From assembly GCA_965660625.1 (NCBI GenBank), contig CBFIAR010000007.1, positions 87,819 to 151,818 of the forward strand: a stretch of 64,000 nt of DNA. Reading direction: 5' to 3'. The translations under genes were made by a program, and so were the position numbers. This DNA comes from Glaciecola sp965660625. GTDB taxonomy: Bacteria > Pseudomonadota > Gammaproteobacteria > Enterobacterales > Alteromonadaceae. The notes beneath the pieces were generated by a model. It was given only the letters and a program-made list of their open reading frames with translations. It searched no databases and was not told the DNA's origin. Position 1 is the stretch's first letter. The number at the start of each line of letters is the position of its first letter. Shown here one piece after another: positions 35,580 to 44,949 of the stretch.

Positions 35580-35771
35580 ATGCCTGTTTACGAAATTAAA
35601 CACCCACTCGTTCAGCATAAACTTGGCTTGATGCGCGTTCATGGTATAAGTAGCAAAGACTTTCGTGAGTTGGCCAGTGAAGTTGCTAATTTATTAACTT
35701 ACGAAGCAACTCGAGATCTCGCTGTGGAAGTTATCACTATTAAAGTTTGTGATAAAGGATACACAGCATGA
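35580..35771 (+). pseudogene. upp: N-terminal remnant of uracil phosphoribosyltransferase
   Basis: The 63 residues starting MPVYEIKHPLVQHKLGLMR, with FRELASEVANLLTYEATRDL, match the start of Upp closely. Upp makes UMP from uracil and PRPP and is normally ~208 residues long. The PRPP-binding region and everything after residue ~58 are missing; the frame ends with CDKGYTA and a stop. The start region is intact, with AGGA placed before the ATG at 35580. This is a 3'-truncated gene; the rest was not found in the following DNA. Confidence 0.85.
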
Positions 35772-35925
35772 TGTCGAGATACAGTCCATAAACTTGCACT
35801 TGAGCATCTTGAGACCGTATCTCGTTACTAGCTTTTAAAATGAACTATATATCAACCGCCTATATAGCGATATATTGAAAAAACATTGCTTACTATTTTA
35901 TCAGGTGAAGTGGAACTCAGCCAAG

Positions 35926-37023
35926 ATGCTAACAAAAATAAAAGCTGCCTTAGCAATTGATGCCCAAATAAAAAGCGATCCGTCTTTGCATCGCCGCTTA
36001 ATTATGACTGTTGCTTTACTCGTCATTACGACATTAACGTTTGCTGTATTTGCTTTTATTAACTTTTATCCCGAAAGCTATTTTTTATCCATCGTAAATT
36101 TGCTGGTCTCAATCATCACTTTGCTTGCGCTTTATTCACTTATTGTTAAAAAGAGTTTCTATTTTTCTGCATATTTTGCCACCACACTGCTTTTCATTTT
36201 CTTAGTTGTTTTCTCTTACTTTGCTGGAAATCAAAGTTTTGGACTCATTTGGACTATTTGTTATCCATTGTTTGTTATCCCCATACTAGGGATACGTAAA
36301 GGGATGATAATGGTCTGCATTTTCTACTCGATTATCATACCAATGGCTTACCTTGGAATAGGGGAGTGGGACTATGGTTTTTGGGATATTAAAGGGTTTT
36401 TCAGATTTACGATTGCTACTTTAGGTGTTGTGTATACTACTTGTTTCTTTGAATTGTCAGCAAGTTCGGCCGACAAAACCATTCAAGAAATAAGAGAAAA
36501 AGAAAAGGTTCATCTTATCGCTTTGGAAAAGTTATCTGTCACTGACCAACTTACCGGTTTGAAAAATCGACGATATTTTGATGATCATTTTGCAATCGAA
36601 CGAAAAAGAGCAAAAAGATACAACAAGACCTTAAGCTTAATTATGATTGATATTGATCATTTTAAAAAAATTAATGATGCTTATGGCCATCAAGTGGGAG
36701 ATGCTGTCCTTCAAGCGTTTTCACGTTTGCTGCAAGAAAATGTTCGGGAGACTGACATTATTTCTCGTTGGGGAGGAGAAGAGTTTATTATTCTACTACC
36801 CGCAACATCATTAGAAAATGCAATGATGGCGGCGCAAAAAATACAATCTGCTGTTAATTCATATCGTTTTCCTGATGTAGGAAATATTACTGCTAGCTTT
36901 GGTGTGTCTAATGTCGAGCTTAATTCAAACTCGAACAGAGAGTCGATGAATCAGGCTGATCAAGCACTTTACGAAGCAAAAAAACAAGGTCGCAATCGCG
37001 TTGTCGCATATAAAAAAGATTGA
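35926..37023 (+). CDS. Membrane diguanylate cyclase
   Basis: The N-terminal ~200 residues hold about six membrane helices (for example LIMTVALLVITTLTFAVFAFI) with no recognised sensor fold. The C-terminal GGDEF domain has GGEEF near residue 283 in ISRWGGEEFIILLPA, and an RETD sequence five residues before it, which fits the RxxD inhibitory site. It should make c-di-GMP and be product-inhibited. A TTG at 35875 would add 17 residues; I prefer the ATG at 35926 (MLTKIKAALAID), with moderate certainty. It may oppose the EAL protein encoded at 26.4-28.5 kb. Confidence 0.9.
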   Translation: MLTKIKAALAIDAQIKSDPSLHRRLIMTVALLVITTLTFAVFAFINFYPESYFLSIVNLLVSIITLLALYSLIVKKSFYFSAYFATTLLFIFLVVFSYFAGNQSFGLIWTICYPLFVIPILGIRKGMIMVCIFYSIIIPMAYLGIGEWDYGFWDIKGFFRFTIATLGVVYTTCFFELSASSADKTIQEIREKEKVHLIALEKLSVTDQLTGLKNRRYFDDHFAIERKRAKRYNKTLSLIMIDIDHFKKINDAYGHQVGDAVLQAFSRLLQENVRETDIISRWGGEEFIILLPATSLENAMMAAQKIQSAVNSYRFPDVGNITASFGVSNVELNSNSNRESMNQADQALYEAKKQGRNRVVAYKKD

Positions 37024-37373
37024 CAGCGATACGTAAAGATACTTAAACCAACTATTTCTGAATAAATAGCAGTTCAGAGTTAACGTTCCTTGTGCAAAAA
37101 ATCAATCCGCCAGACTCGATTTATGCTAAACGACGACAATGTTGTCATGAGCAATTGCTGATTATGGGGTTGCTCATAGAGTGCTTATTTTGATCGTAAC
37201 ATTGAAATAATACATAGCTAATTTCATTTTTTTAGCTTGTTAATTCTCTCAATATTCTATAAATGTCATATATTCTCTATTTTTATACTGAGTATACGGC
37301 TAAAAGGTGGAGCGTAGCGCTCAAAACCAGTAAGATAAGCCTTAAAATCCGACCTAAATAAAGAGACCCCGTA
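37024..37373 (+). promoter_or_regulatory. Leader region of pckA
   Basis: About 350 AT-rich bases with no gene. AT-rich stretches near 37200-37290 may hold the promoter; no clear operator was found. Confidence 0.35.
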
Positions 37374-38987
37374 GTGAATTTGATCGACTCGTTGAAAGAT
37401 TACAATATTAATACTGATGCTGAAGTTCTACACAATCCTGACTATGACACCCTTTTCAAAGAAACGACAAAACCTGGTTTATCTGGTTTTGAAAAAGGCT
37501 ACATTACTGAATCAGGGGCAGTCTGTGTTAAAACAGGCAAATTTACGGGGCGCTCTCCTAAAGATAAATACATTGTTAAAGACAGTGTCACGGAAGATAC
37601 TTTGTGGTGGTCGGATCAAGGTAAAAACGACAATAAGGCGATAGAACAAGGAACATGGGAACATCTTAAAAATTTGGTAACGAATCAGCTTAGTGGTAAA
37701 CGGCTGTTTGTTGTTGATGCTTTTTGCGGTGCTAATGAAGACACAAGAATGTCAGTTCGCTTTATTACCGAAGTGGCTTGGCAGGCACATTTCGTAACCA
37801 ATATGTTTATCACTCCGAACGCCGAAGAATTAACTGCGTTCAAACCTGACTTTATTGTGATGAATGGGGCGAAAACGACTAATCCGAATTGGCAGGAACA
37901 AGGACTCAATTCTGAAAACTTCGTTGCCTTCAATTTGACTGAGCGTATACAGCTAATTGGTGGAACTTGGTATGGCGGCGAAATGAAAAAAGGCATGTTT
38001 GCCATCATGAATTACTACTTACCGCTGCAAGGCATTGCGTCGATGCACTGCAGTGCTAATGTTGGTAAAGATGGAGATGTTGCCATTTTCTTTGGTCTTT
38101 CAGGAACCGGTAAAACCACACTGTCAACCGATCCTAAAAGACAACTGATTGGCGACGATGAACATGGTTGGGATGATAATGGGGTGTTCAACTTAGAAGG
38201 CGGTTGTTATGCCAAGACCATTAGTCTGAGTCAAGAAAATGAACCCGATATCTATGCTGCGATTCAGCGTGACGCCCTTCTAGAAAATGTCACTCATGAC
38301 GAGGATGGGGTCATCGACTACCATGACAATTCGACTACTGAAAACACGCGCGTATCGTACCCAATTAATCATATTGCAAATATTGTAAAGCCGATTTCTA
38401 AAGCGGGCCATGCCTCAAAAGTGATATTTTTAACTGCGGATGCTTTTGGTGTGCTGCCAGCGGTAGCTAAACTTACGCCTGAACAAGCACAATATTATCT
38501 TCTGTCGGGATTCACTGCTAAGTTAGCAGGCACAGAGCGGGGCATAACTGAACCCACACCCACATTTTCTAGCTGTTTTGGCGCTGCGTTTTTGACCTTG
38601 CATCCTACTCAGTATGCGAATGTATTAGAAAGACGTATGCAGGCTGCCAACGCACAAGCATACTTGGTAAATACAGGATGGAATGGGAGTGGTAAACGGA
38701 TCTCTATAAAAGCCACTCGGGCAATTATCGATGCTATTTTAGATGGCAGTTTAGACGCTGAAGAGTCGCATCTGCTGCCCATTTTTAATCTAAGTATTCC
38801 AAAACAATTGGTGGGTCTTGAAGCTAATATTCTTGATCCAAGAGGTACCTATGCAGAAGCACAACATTGGTATGAGAAAGCGGAAGATCTGGCCGGTCTA
38901 TTTGTTGATAATTTCGAAAAATTTACCGATACTGCTCACGGCAGAAGCTTAGTTGATGCGGGACCTAAATTGAGCGTGTCGCAATAA
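37374..38987 (+). CDS. pckA: Phosphoenolpyruvate carboxykinase (ATP)
   Basis: PckA turns oxaloacetate and ATP into PEP and CO2, the entry to gluconeogenesis. The 537 residues have TGRSPKDKYIVKD (near 57), the kinase-1a P-loop FGLSGTGKTTLS (near 243) and the metal site GDDEHGWDDNGVFNLEGGCYAK. The start is GTG at 37374. It stands alone with its own leader. Gluconeogenesis fits a marine heterotroph living on organic acids. Confidence 0.97.
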   Translation: MNLIDSLKDYNINTDAEVLHNPDYDTLFKETTKPGLSGFEKGYITESGAVCVKTGKFTGRSPKDKYIVKDSVTEDTLWWSDQGKNDNKAIEQGTWEHLKNLVTNQLSGKRLFVVDAFCGANEDTRMSVRFITEVAWQAHFVTNMFITPNAEELTAFKPDFIVMNGAKTTNPNWQEQGLNSENFVAFNLTERIQLIGGTWYGGEMKKGMFAIMNYYLPLQGIASMHCSANVGKDGDVAIFFGLSGTGKTTLSTDPKRQLIGDDEHGWDDNGVFNLEGGCYAKTISLSQENEPDIYAAIQRDALLENVTHDEDGVIDYHDNSTTENTRVSYPINHIANIVKPISKAGHASKVIFLTADAFGVLPAVAKLTPEQAQYYLLSGFTAKLAGTERGITEPTPTFSSCFGAAFLTLHPTQYANVLERRMQAANAQAYLVNTGWNGSGKRISIKATRAIIDAILDGSLDAEESHLLPIFNLSIPKQLVGLEANILDPRGTYAEAQHWYEKAEDLAGLFVDNFEKFTDTAHGRSLVDAGPKLSVSQ

Positions 38988-39030
38988 CGAGTAAACAACA
39001 ATACAAACCAAGCAGCATGGAGTAAGCAGA

Positions 39031-39840
39031 TTGCATCCTAAACGATTAGTCGACATTGCAAGATTTGAATTAGTAAGGTTGTTTTTGACTAAGCGCGGTT
39101 TGCTTTCTGTAGGTGCTTTTTTGATTTGCTGGTTGTTGATTTTACGCTACCCAATAGCGGAGTCGGGAACACTGTTGAGTTCGCCTGAATTTGCGGGTTT
39201 TTTTGATAGTGTTTTCGGTGCTATTGGCCTAAGCAAATTATTGACTTGGGCCGAATCGGAGCTTGCGGTTTATTGGTTAATTGCGCTATATAGCTTTCCC
39301 AGCTTTTGTTTGTTTTTGTGCAGCGATCAAACCGTGGGGGATAAGCAGCGTGGCACACTCCGCTTTCTAAGCCTACGCGCAAGCAGAAGTGAAATTTTGT
39401 TTGGTCGCTTTCTGGGGCAGGTATTGATACTTGCTATACTCATACTGTTCACGTTAACGGCAACCTTAGTGCTATTGAGCTTTCGCGATCCTGCTTTATT
39501 TGCAGCAGCCTTGCACCGTAGCTTGTTGCTGTTCGCTTATCTACTTATTGCCGTTATGCCATTTATTGCTTTGATGAGCCTTTTTAATACGTTCGCCGTG
39601 ACAGCCCGTTCGGCCTTTGTTTTTGCCGTGCTGTTTTTTGCTGGTGGCGGCATTGTTGTTAGCTTACTCAGTTGGCAAATACCTGCGTTAGAACGGTTGG
39701 ATCTCGTTTTCCCAGGGTATCAACTTGATCAAATGGCGGGTCAGAATGCAGATAATTTACTGGCTGTGGTTTTACCTTTAGGGCAAACCTTAGTATTGCT
39801 GCTGTTGGCGCAGCGAGTATTTGTAAGGAGTGCCATATGA
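39031..39840 (+). CDS. ABC transporter permease
   Basis: The 269-residue protein has about six membrane helices and an amphipathic start (DIARFELVRLFLTKRG), typical of ABC-2 permeases. Loop DQTVGDKQRGTLRFLSLRASRSEILFGR is the usual ABC-2 coupling region. The start is TTG at 39031, with GGAG well placed before it. It overlaps the ATPase gene by 4 bp (ATGA). Cargo unknown. Confidence 0.85.
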   Translation: MHPKRLVDIARFELVRLFLTKRGLLSVGAFLICWLLILRYPIAESGTLLSSPEFAGFFDSVFGAIGLSKLLTWAESELAVYWLIALYSFPSFCLFLCSDQTVGDKQRGTLRFLSLRASRSEILFGRFLGQVLILAILILFTLTATLVLLSFRDPALFAAALHRSLLLFAYLLIAVMPFIALMSLFNTFAVTARSAFVFAVLFFAGGGIVVSLLSWQIPALERLDLVFPGYQLDQMAGQNADNLLAVVLPLGQTLVLLLLAQRVFVRSAI

Positions 39841-40742
39841 CCACATTGATCAGTGCTTCTGGCTTGAGTAAGAACTTTGGCGATAAACAGGCACTTATTA
39901 ATGTCAACTTTGAAATTAAGAAAGGCACTCCAGTTGCGCTTGTAGGACCGAATGGAGCGGGTAAAACAACCTTGTTTAGCCTGTTGTGTGGCTATATTTT
40001 TCCGAACGCGGGAGAGCTCCAAATATTAGGAAACAAGCCAGGAAATTGTCAGTTATTTGGCCAACTTGCAGCATTGCCGCAAGATGCGCAATTAGATCCT
40101 CGCTTTAGCATCATGCATCAGTTGAGTTTTTATGGCCAGTTACAAGGCTTGAGTAAATCAAGCGCTAAGCGAGAAAGTGAAAGGGTGCTAGAACTCGTTG
40201 GTTTGAGTGATGTGCTGCAGAACAAACCAATGGATTTGTCTCACGGTATGCGCAAACGGGCGACTATCGCTCAAGCTCTGTTAGGAGCACCGAAAATCGT
40301 CATGCTTGATGAGGCGACGGCTGGACTCGATCCGATACATGCCCGAGAGGTGAGAGAGCTAGTAAATGTGTTGAGTAGTGAAGCTACCTTTATACTCAGC
40401 TCGCACGATTTAAGTGAATTGGAAAGATTATGCGGCCAAGTACTGCATTTGGATCAGGGCGTGTTAACGGAGCATAGTGCACAATCTCGTTTATCCGACA
40501 ACAGCCATTTTTTTACCCTCCAACTGAGCCAAGACTATCCCGATGTCGAACAAATTCTTCAACAATTGCCAAACGTTGACCGCGTATATAGGAGCCAGTC
40601 AAAAGAATACGTGGTTGAATATCAAAAGTCAGACTCAGCTTTTGATATCCGTTTATTAGCCTGTTGTCACGAACAAGCTTGGAAATATAGACAGCTTATT
40701 AATGGCCACACTTTAGAGAATCAAATTTTCCATAAAAAGTGA
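39837..40742 (+). CDS. ABC transporter ATP-binding protein
   Basis: Walker A GPNGAGKTT lies near residue 37, the ABC signature appears as LSHGMRKRATIAQALLG, and Walker B is IVMLDEATAGLDP, followed by a switch His in LSSHDLSEL. The 301-residue protein has a ~90-residue C-terminal part as in ABC-2-type exporters. It works with the permease it overlaps. NosF/CcmA-type function is possible, as small cytochromes lie next to it, but there is no direct sign. Confidence 0.92.
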   Translation: MTTLISASGLSKNFGDKQALINVNFEIKKGTPVALVGPNGAGKTTLFSLLCGYIFPNAGELQILGNKPGNCQLFGQLAALPQDAQLDPRFSIMHQLSFYGQLQGLSKSSAKRESERVLELVGLSDVLQNKPMDLSHGMRKRATIAQALLGAPKIVMLDEATAGLDPIHAREVRELVNVLSSEATFILSSHDLSELERLCGQVLHLDQGVLTEHSAQSRLSDNSHFFTLQLSQDYPDVEQILQQLPNVDRVYRSQSKEYVVEYQKSDSAFDIRLLACCHEQAWKYRQLINGHTLENQIFHKK

Positions 40743-40743
40743 G

Positions 40744-41196
40744 TTAATAATAGCGGCCGTATGGCGTGTATTCATAAGGCTTTACTTTGTAAAGAGGCTG
40801 TAAATAAGTCACTAAATCTACCAGTTCAGTAACCGTCATAACGTCGTTGTAATTGCGCATCTTAGAGACACCTGATTCACTTATTGAGTCGAGCATGTAT
40901 CCTCTTGCAATCTTATGTGATGGGTTAATAACACTTGTTACCAGATCAGCATAAGTTGTAACCTTAGTACCCTCACCGCCTAATTGAACTCGTAGTTGCA
41001 ATTCGGGTTCTATTGACTCATCAATCACCCCTTCTACCGAATGGCATGCTAGGCACTGGTGTTTTAGCAATACTAGCTGGCCTTTGTCTGCATTGCCTTT
41101 AGGTAAACTAAATCCTCGAGGTGAATCTGGACCCGTATCACAAGCTGTGAGGGATAAAACACCAACCGCCGCGAGTAAAACAGAATATTTGTTCAT
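40744..41196 (-). CDS. Small c-type cytochrome lipoprotein (paralogue 1)
   Basis: A lipobox ends the signal peptide (VLSLTAC). One heme site CLACH lies near residue 49. The 150-residue protein shows SPRGFSLPKGNADKGQLVLLKHQCLACHS and MTVTELVDLVTYLQP, a mono-heme cytochrome layout, with a Met in MRNYNDVMTVTEL that may be the axial ligand. It is convergent with the ABC ATPase gene. A perfect FNR-type box lies 90 bp upstream of the start. A close paralogue is encoded at 51291. Confidence 0.88.
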   Translation of the reverse strand: MNKYSVLLAAVGVLSLTACDTGPDSPRGFSLPKGNADKGQLVLLKHQCLACHSVEGVIDESIEPELQLRVQLGGEGTKVTTYADLVTSVINPSHKIARGYMLDSISESGVSKMRNYNDVMTVTELVDLVTYLQPLYKVKPYEYTPYGRYY

Positions 41197-41285
41197 CGTT
41201 TTTCCTTAATCCTCAAATTTCGCTTCAACTAATAAGCTTAATAACCACTAGCATATTCAAAATAGCGCTTCCCTATTTTTGATTA

Positions 41286-41299
41286 TTGATACAGATCAA
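41286..41299. promoter_or_regulatory. FNR-type box upstream of cytochrome 1
   Basis: TTGATACAGATCAA is a perfect match to the FNR/Anr consensus TTGAT-N4-ATCAA. It is 90 bp upstream of the cytochrome gene start at 41196, within promoter distance. Confidence 0.75.
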
Positions 41300-41388
41300 G
41301 TAGGAGACAAAGGGCGAGTAATGTGCTCAAGATTGACTCTGCACAAAGCCTCGAGCGATCGCGTTTTTAGTCAGCTTCTTTTAGCAAA

Positions 41389-41940
41389 TTAAAACGGATT
41401 AACGGTGTAACCAGCTTGTTGTAGTAAGGCATGTGCAGTCATTGCTGAAAGCTCTACTTCAACGCCTTCAATTAGCTGGCTAGCATCAATTTCATGAGCG
41501 GCTGCACTTTGGCCACATAATATTACGCGCACATTATTTTCCATTAAGGCATTCAGCAGGGGCTTGTTTGGGTTATCTAGCGTGTATTTTTTTTGATAGC
41601 CTGCGTCATCGAGCAAATCAAAGGTGGCTTTGCCATGAACCACAAGCGCAAGTTGAATATTTTCTTTTTTGACGCCTGCTGCAACGTGCATATTGATAAA
41701 ACGGGCCAAGCTGTCAAATTTTCTATTGAGTTCACCATTATCACTAGAACTTGCTACGTCAAACGCAACCTTGAATTTTGCATCATTTGGTATCGTATGA
41801 GTTGAGACTGCAACACTCTTACCAAAACCGACTATTGCAGTGCCTTCTTTAAAAGCAGACATTTGCGCACTTGCTGTGCCAGATAATATCAATATAAATA
41901 AGATGAGTAGTGTCGTTTTTAAGCGTGTAAATTTTTGCAC
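41389..41940 (-). CDS. Exported DsrE-like protein
   Basis: The 183-residue protein has a signal peptide (LLILFILILSGTASA-Q). The mature part has a DsrE/DsrF-like fold pattern: KFKVAFDVASSS, LARFINMHVAAGVKKENIQLALVVHGKATFDLL and NPNKPLLNALMENNVRVILCGQSAAAHEI. The single Cys in ILCGQS lies where the family often has its sulfur-binding residue. Function of such exported members is unknown; sulfur or redox chemistry is likely. It precedes the cytochrome gene on the same strand with the FNR box between. Confidence 0.8.
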   Translation of the reverse strand: MQKFTRLKTTLLILFILILSGTASAQMSAFKEGTAIVGFGKSVAVSTHTIPNDAKFKVAFDVASSSDNGELNRKFDSLARFINMHVAAGVKKENIQLALVVHGKATFDLLDDAGYQKKYTLDNPNKPLLNALMENNVRVILCGQSAAAHEIDASQLIEGVEVELSAMTAHALLQQAGYTVNPF

Positions 41941-42068
41941 AATATAATCCTTAAATGAGGTTTGAGGTATGCTCTACATTCTTATATCTAAGTGTAATTT
42001 AGCGCTTTAGTAAGCAAAAATGTCAAGTTTAACCTTGCATATTATTGATCTATGACACTATCAGCATA

Positions 42069-43025
42069 TTATTGAAGCTTATTGTTGAGGCTTCTTTCGA
42101 GCAGCCACTCTTGAATGTCAGTCATAACCTGCAGCTTAAGGTTTGGTTCTTGTAAAAGGTTATGTAAACCATTGGCATAAACTTTGAGTTGTTTATCGCT
42201 GTGTCGACTTTTCTGAAGCATTAATTCATGTCCCGACAATGTCACCACCCGATCGGCATCGCCGCACAGCATTAACATGGGCAGGTCAATCTGTTGGACA
42301 ATACCTTGAGTAATTTTTTTTAGGCAATCGAAAAATGTGACGATGTAGCCGAGTCGAAGCTTGTCTTTACTGCATAGAGGATCGTCTCTCCAGCTTTGCA
42401 GAGCATCTTTGTCTGCTACTATGAGGTGTTCATCAAATAATGGTTTTAACGGTAGTTTTGGCGCAAGCAGCGCGAGCCCCTTGAGGAGAGACATGACTAT
42501 AGGGGAGGGTGTTAGTTTAGCGTCGACCTCATATGCGCCTGACAAGCCTATTATTCCCGTCCATAGCCTTGGATGTTTGGCGACGCAAAACGCTGTCACT
42601 GATCCACCCAAGGATTTACCCATTAAAAAACGCGATTTGATGTGATTGTAACGAGACTGGGAATGAACGTTTTGGTAAAAACTATGCACATCAGCAACGA
42701 AGGTATCCATGCTGTCAATATACATGCTTTCGCCGTCACTGAGGCCCCAACCACGCATATCCATAGCAAAAACAGCAATGCCTTGTTGTGCCAATTTAAG
42801 GCCTAGTTCAGCGTAAACTCCGCTATGATCCACCGTTCCATGCACAATCATGAGTGTAGCATGCACTTTCGCACCTACAGGCGGTTCCCACGAGCGATGA
42901 AACATCCAGAGGCGTTGATCGAAAGATGCCGAAAACTTTCCTGCATCAACGTTTGCAATGAGCGCAGATGGGGGTGACTTTGGCTCGAATCCATATTTGC
43001 AGGGGGAATGTGGTGGTAGCTTCAT
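42069..43025 (-). CDS. Alpha/beta hydrolase, monoacylglycerol lipase-like
   Basis: The 318-residue protein has the pattern LMIVHGTVDHSGVYAELGLKLAQQGIAVFAMDMRGWGLSDG, the nucleophile elbow MGKSLGGSV (near residue 138), Asp in LCGDADRVV and His in GLHNLL. These are the catalytic residues of the serine aminopeptidase/MGL (S33) group. It is cytoplasmic (no signal). It lies just downstream of the GH3 gene on the same strand. Confidence 0.9.
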   Translation of the reverse strand: MKLPPHSPCKYGFEPKSPPSALIANVDAGKFSASFDQRLWMFHRSWEPPVGAKVHATLMIVHGTVDHSGVYAELGLKLAQQGIAVFAMDMRGWGLSDGESMYIDSMDTFVADVHSFYQNVHSQSRYNHIKSRFLMGKSLGGSVTAFCVAKHPRLWTGIIGLSGAYEVDAKLTPSPIVMSLLKGLALLAPKLPLKPLFDEHLIVADKDALQSWRDDPLCSKDKLRLGYIVTFFDCLKKITQGIVQQIDLPMLMLCGDADRVVTLSGHELMLQKSRHSDKQLKVYANGLHNLLQEPNLKLQVMTDIQEWLLERSLNNKLQ

Positions 43026-43075
43026 CTTTTGCTGCTCAAGTCATACTCGTTTTATATCAATCACTTGTTACGATA

Positions 43076-44923
43076 TTAAAACTTATTCAAGCCAAAGCCA
43101 AATGGAAACAGCGCATTATCTGCGTCTTGCGCCAAGGGTAAATCTGCATATTTATCAGGCCATGATGTTGGGAGCTTGCCGACAGGCTCAAATCCATCGG
43201 CTGCAAACAAAAAATCGGCTATTCCAATGCCTTCAGAGCCTGGCAACCATGCTGCTATAAATGCATCACTTTGATTAATGGTATCGGTAACCGTCATTGC
43301 TCTACCAGAAATTAATACCACAATCACCTTTTTACCCAGTGCTTTGCAGTGTTTTATCATTTCTTGTTGGTCAGCTGTTAATGCTAAGTCTGTTGAATCA
43401 CCCATAAATTCTGCATACGGTAACTCGCCTACAACGGCGACTACTTTCTGCGCCGGCATATCTGATGTACATCCCATTGGTTGATATTGCACTTCGGACG
43501 CAAAGGCCTGAATACCGTCTAGTATTGTTGTTGCATTAGCATAACTATGTGTTTGACCTTGCCAGTGCATGGTCCATCCGCCGCTTTGTAGGCCACTATT
43601 GTTAGCATGCTCCCCTACCACGGCAATGTTGTCTGTTGTTTCAAGGGGTAATGCGTTCGCTTCAGACTTCAATAAAACCAGTGATTCCCTTACTGCCTGA
43701 CGCGCAACCTCTCGATGCTGAGTAGAGCCGACTAAAGCCGAAAGTTCTTTTTTTGCGAACGGGTCGTTGAATAAACCAAGATCAAATTTTAACCCCAGTA
43801 TACGGCGCACTGCATCGTCTATTCGTTCCATGCCAACGGTGCCATCCAACACGGTCTCTTTCAATTTAGCCATGAACTCATCATGGTTTGCAGGTTGCAT
43901 CGCAATATCGATACCAGCGTTAATGACGGTGTGAGGTTCACCCCAGCGAGTTCCGCCTAGCCAATCGGTTATCACAACACCATTAAAACCGAGTTGTCCT
44001 TTCAATACATCTTGAACTAAGTATTTGTTTTGATGCATGTTAGTGCCATTTACGGAATTAAACCCAACCATTATTGCACTAATGCCTTGGTCGACAGCAG
44101 CTTGATAGGGAGGTAAAAATCGTTCTCTTAATACCTGCTCACTAATAATGGCATTTCCACCTTCAAGTCCACCCACAGTTGCGCCATCACCAAGGTAATG
44201 TTTGGCGGTTGCGGCGATGGTATTGGCTTCGGCTAAATCAGCGCCTTGATGCCCCTGTATTGATGCAATCAGTGCTTTAGTTGTCACATTAGCATCTTCA
44301 GAAAAACCTTCATAAACTCGTCCCCAATGCTCATGCTCAGGCATGGCGATAACCGGCGAAAACGTCCAGTTGAAACCTGTTCCTGCTGCTTCGATTGCCG
44401 TAATTTCAGCGGCACGACGAATTAAGTCATAATTGCGAGTGGCGCCCATGCCGATATTGTGAGGAAATATAACCGCACCTTCAAAGGTATTCTGACCATG
44501 AATTGCATCAACGCCTATTAATAATGGAATACCGAGGCGTGTCTTTAATGCGTGCGCTTGATACGTGTCAAATTTTGCTGTCCAGTCACTTACCTTCGGG
44601 CCTGGGGTTGGTCCCTCGGTATGTATGATTGAGCCGATTTTTCTATCTTGAATAATTTCGGGTGAAACGCTGTTGTGCCAAACTGATTGGGTCATTTGTC
44701 CAATTTTTTCATCGACGGTCATTTCTGCTATGAATGCATTGACGATTGCTTCCTTAGTGTCGTATCTGCAAATGTCGAATTTATCGCTACCCCAAATACA
44801 CTGTACCTTGGGTTTTTTTGCTAGCGTAGGTGCAGTTTTTGTTGTCTTTTGCAACGTGCAAGCCTGAATCAATATCAAGCAAGTGCATAATGCAAGAGGG
44901 TATTTGAATGTCATTTTTTTCAT
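43076..44923 (-). CDS. Glycoside hydrolase family 3 beta-glucosidase lipoprotein
   Basis: The 615-residue enzyme begins with a lipobox signal (LILIQAC). The GH3 N-domain has GIPLLIGVDAIHGQNTFEGA, KHYLGDGATVGGLEGGN and the nucleophile Asp in GVVITDWLGGTRWGE (near residue 322). The C-domain has VAVVGEHANNSGLQSGGWT and the ending LFPFGFGLNKF. It resembles the exo-beta-1,3/1,4-glucanase ExoP type. Together with the GH16 gene next to it on the same strand, it would break laminarin-type beta-glucans: GH16 cuts the chain and GH3 frees glucose at the cell surface or in the periplasm. Confidence 0.94.
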   Translation of the reverse strand: MKKMTFKYPLALCTCLILIQACTLQKTTKTAPTLAKKPKVQCIWGSDKFDICRYDTKEAIVNAFIAEMTVDEKIGQMTQSVWHNSVSPEIIQDRKIGSIIHTEGPTPGPKVSDWTAKFDTYQAHALKTRLGIPLLIGVDAIHGQNTFEGAVIFPHNIGMGATRNYDLIRRAAEITAIEAAGTGFNWTFSPVIAMPEHEHWGRVYEGFSEDANVTTKALIASIQGHQGADLAEANTIAATAKHYLGDGATVGGLEGGNAIISEQVLRERFLPPYQAAVDQGISAIMVGFNSVNGTNMHQNKYLVQDVLKGQLGFNGVVITDWLGGTRWGEPHTVINAGIDIAMQPANHDEFMAKLKETVLDGTVGMERIDDAVRRILGLKFDLGLFNDPFAKKELSALVGSTQHREVARQAVRESLVLLKSEANALPLETTDNIAVVGEHANNSGLQSGGWTMHWQGQTHSYANATTILDGIQAFASEVQYQPMGCTSDMPAQKVVAVVGELPYAEFMGDSTDLALTADQQEMIKHCKALGKKVIVVLISGRAMTVTDTINQSDAFIAAWLPGSEGIGIADFLFAADGFEPVGKLPTSWPDKYADLPLAQDADNALFPFGFGLNKF

Positions 44924-44949
44924 AAGATTAGCTGCCTAGCATATGTTTT

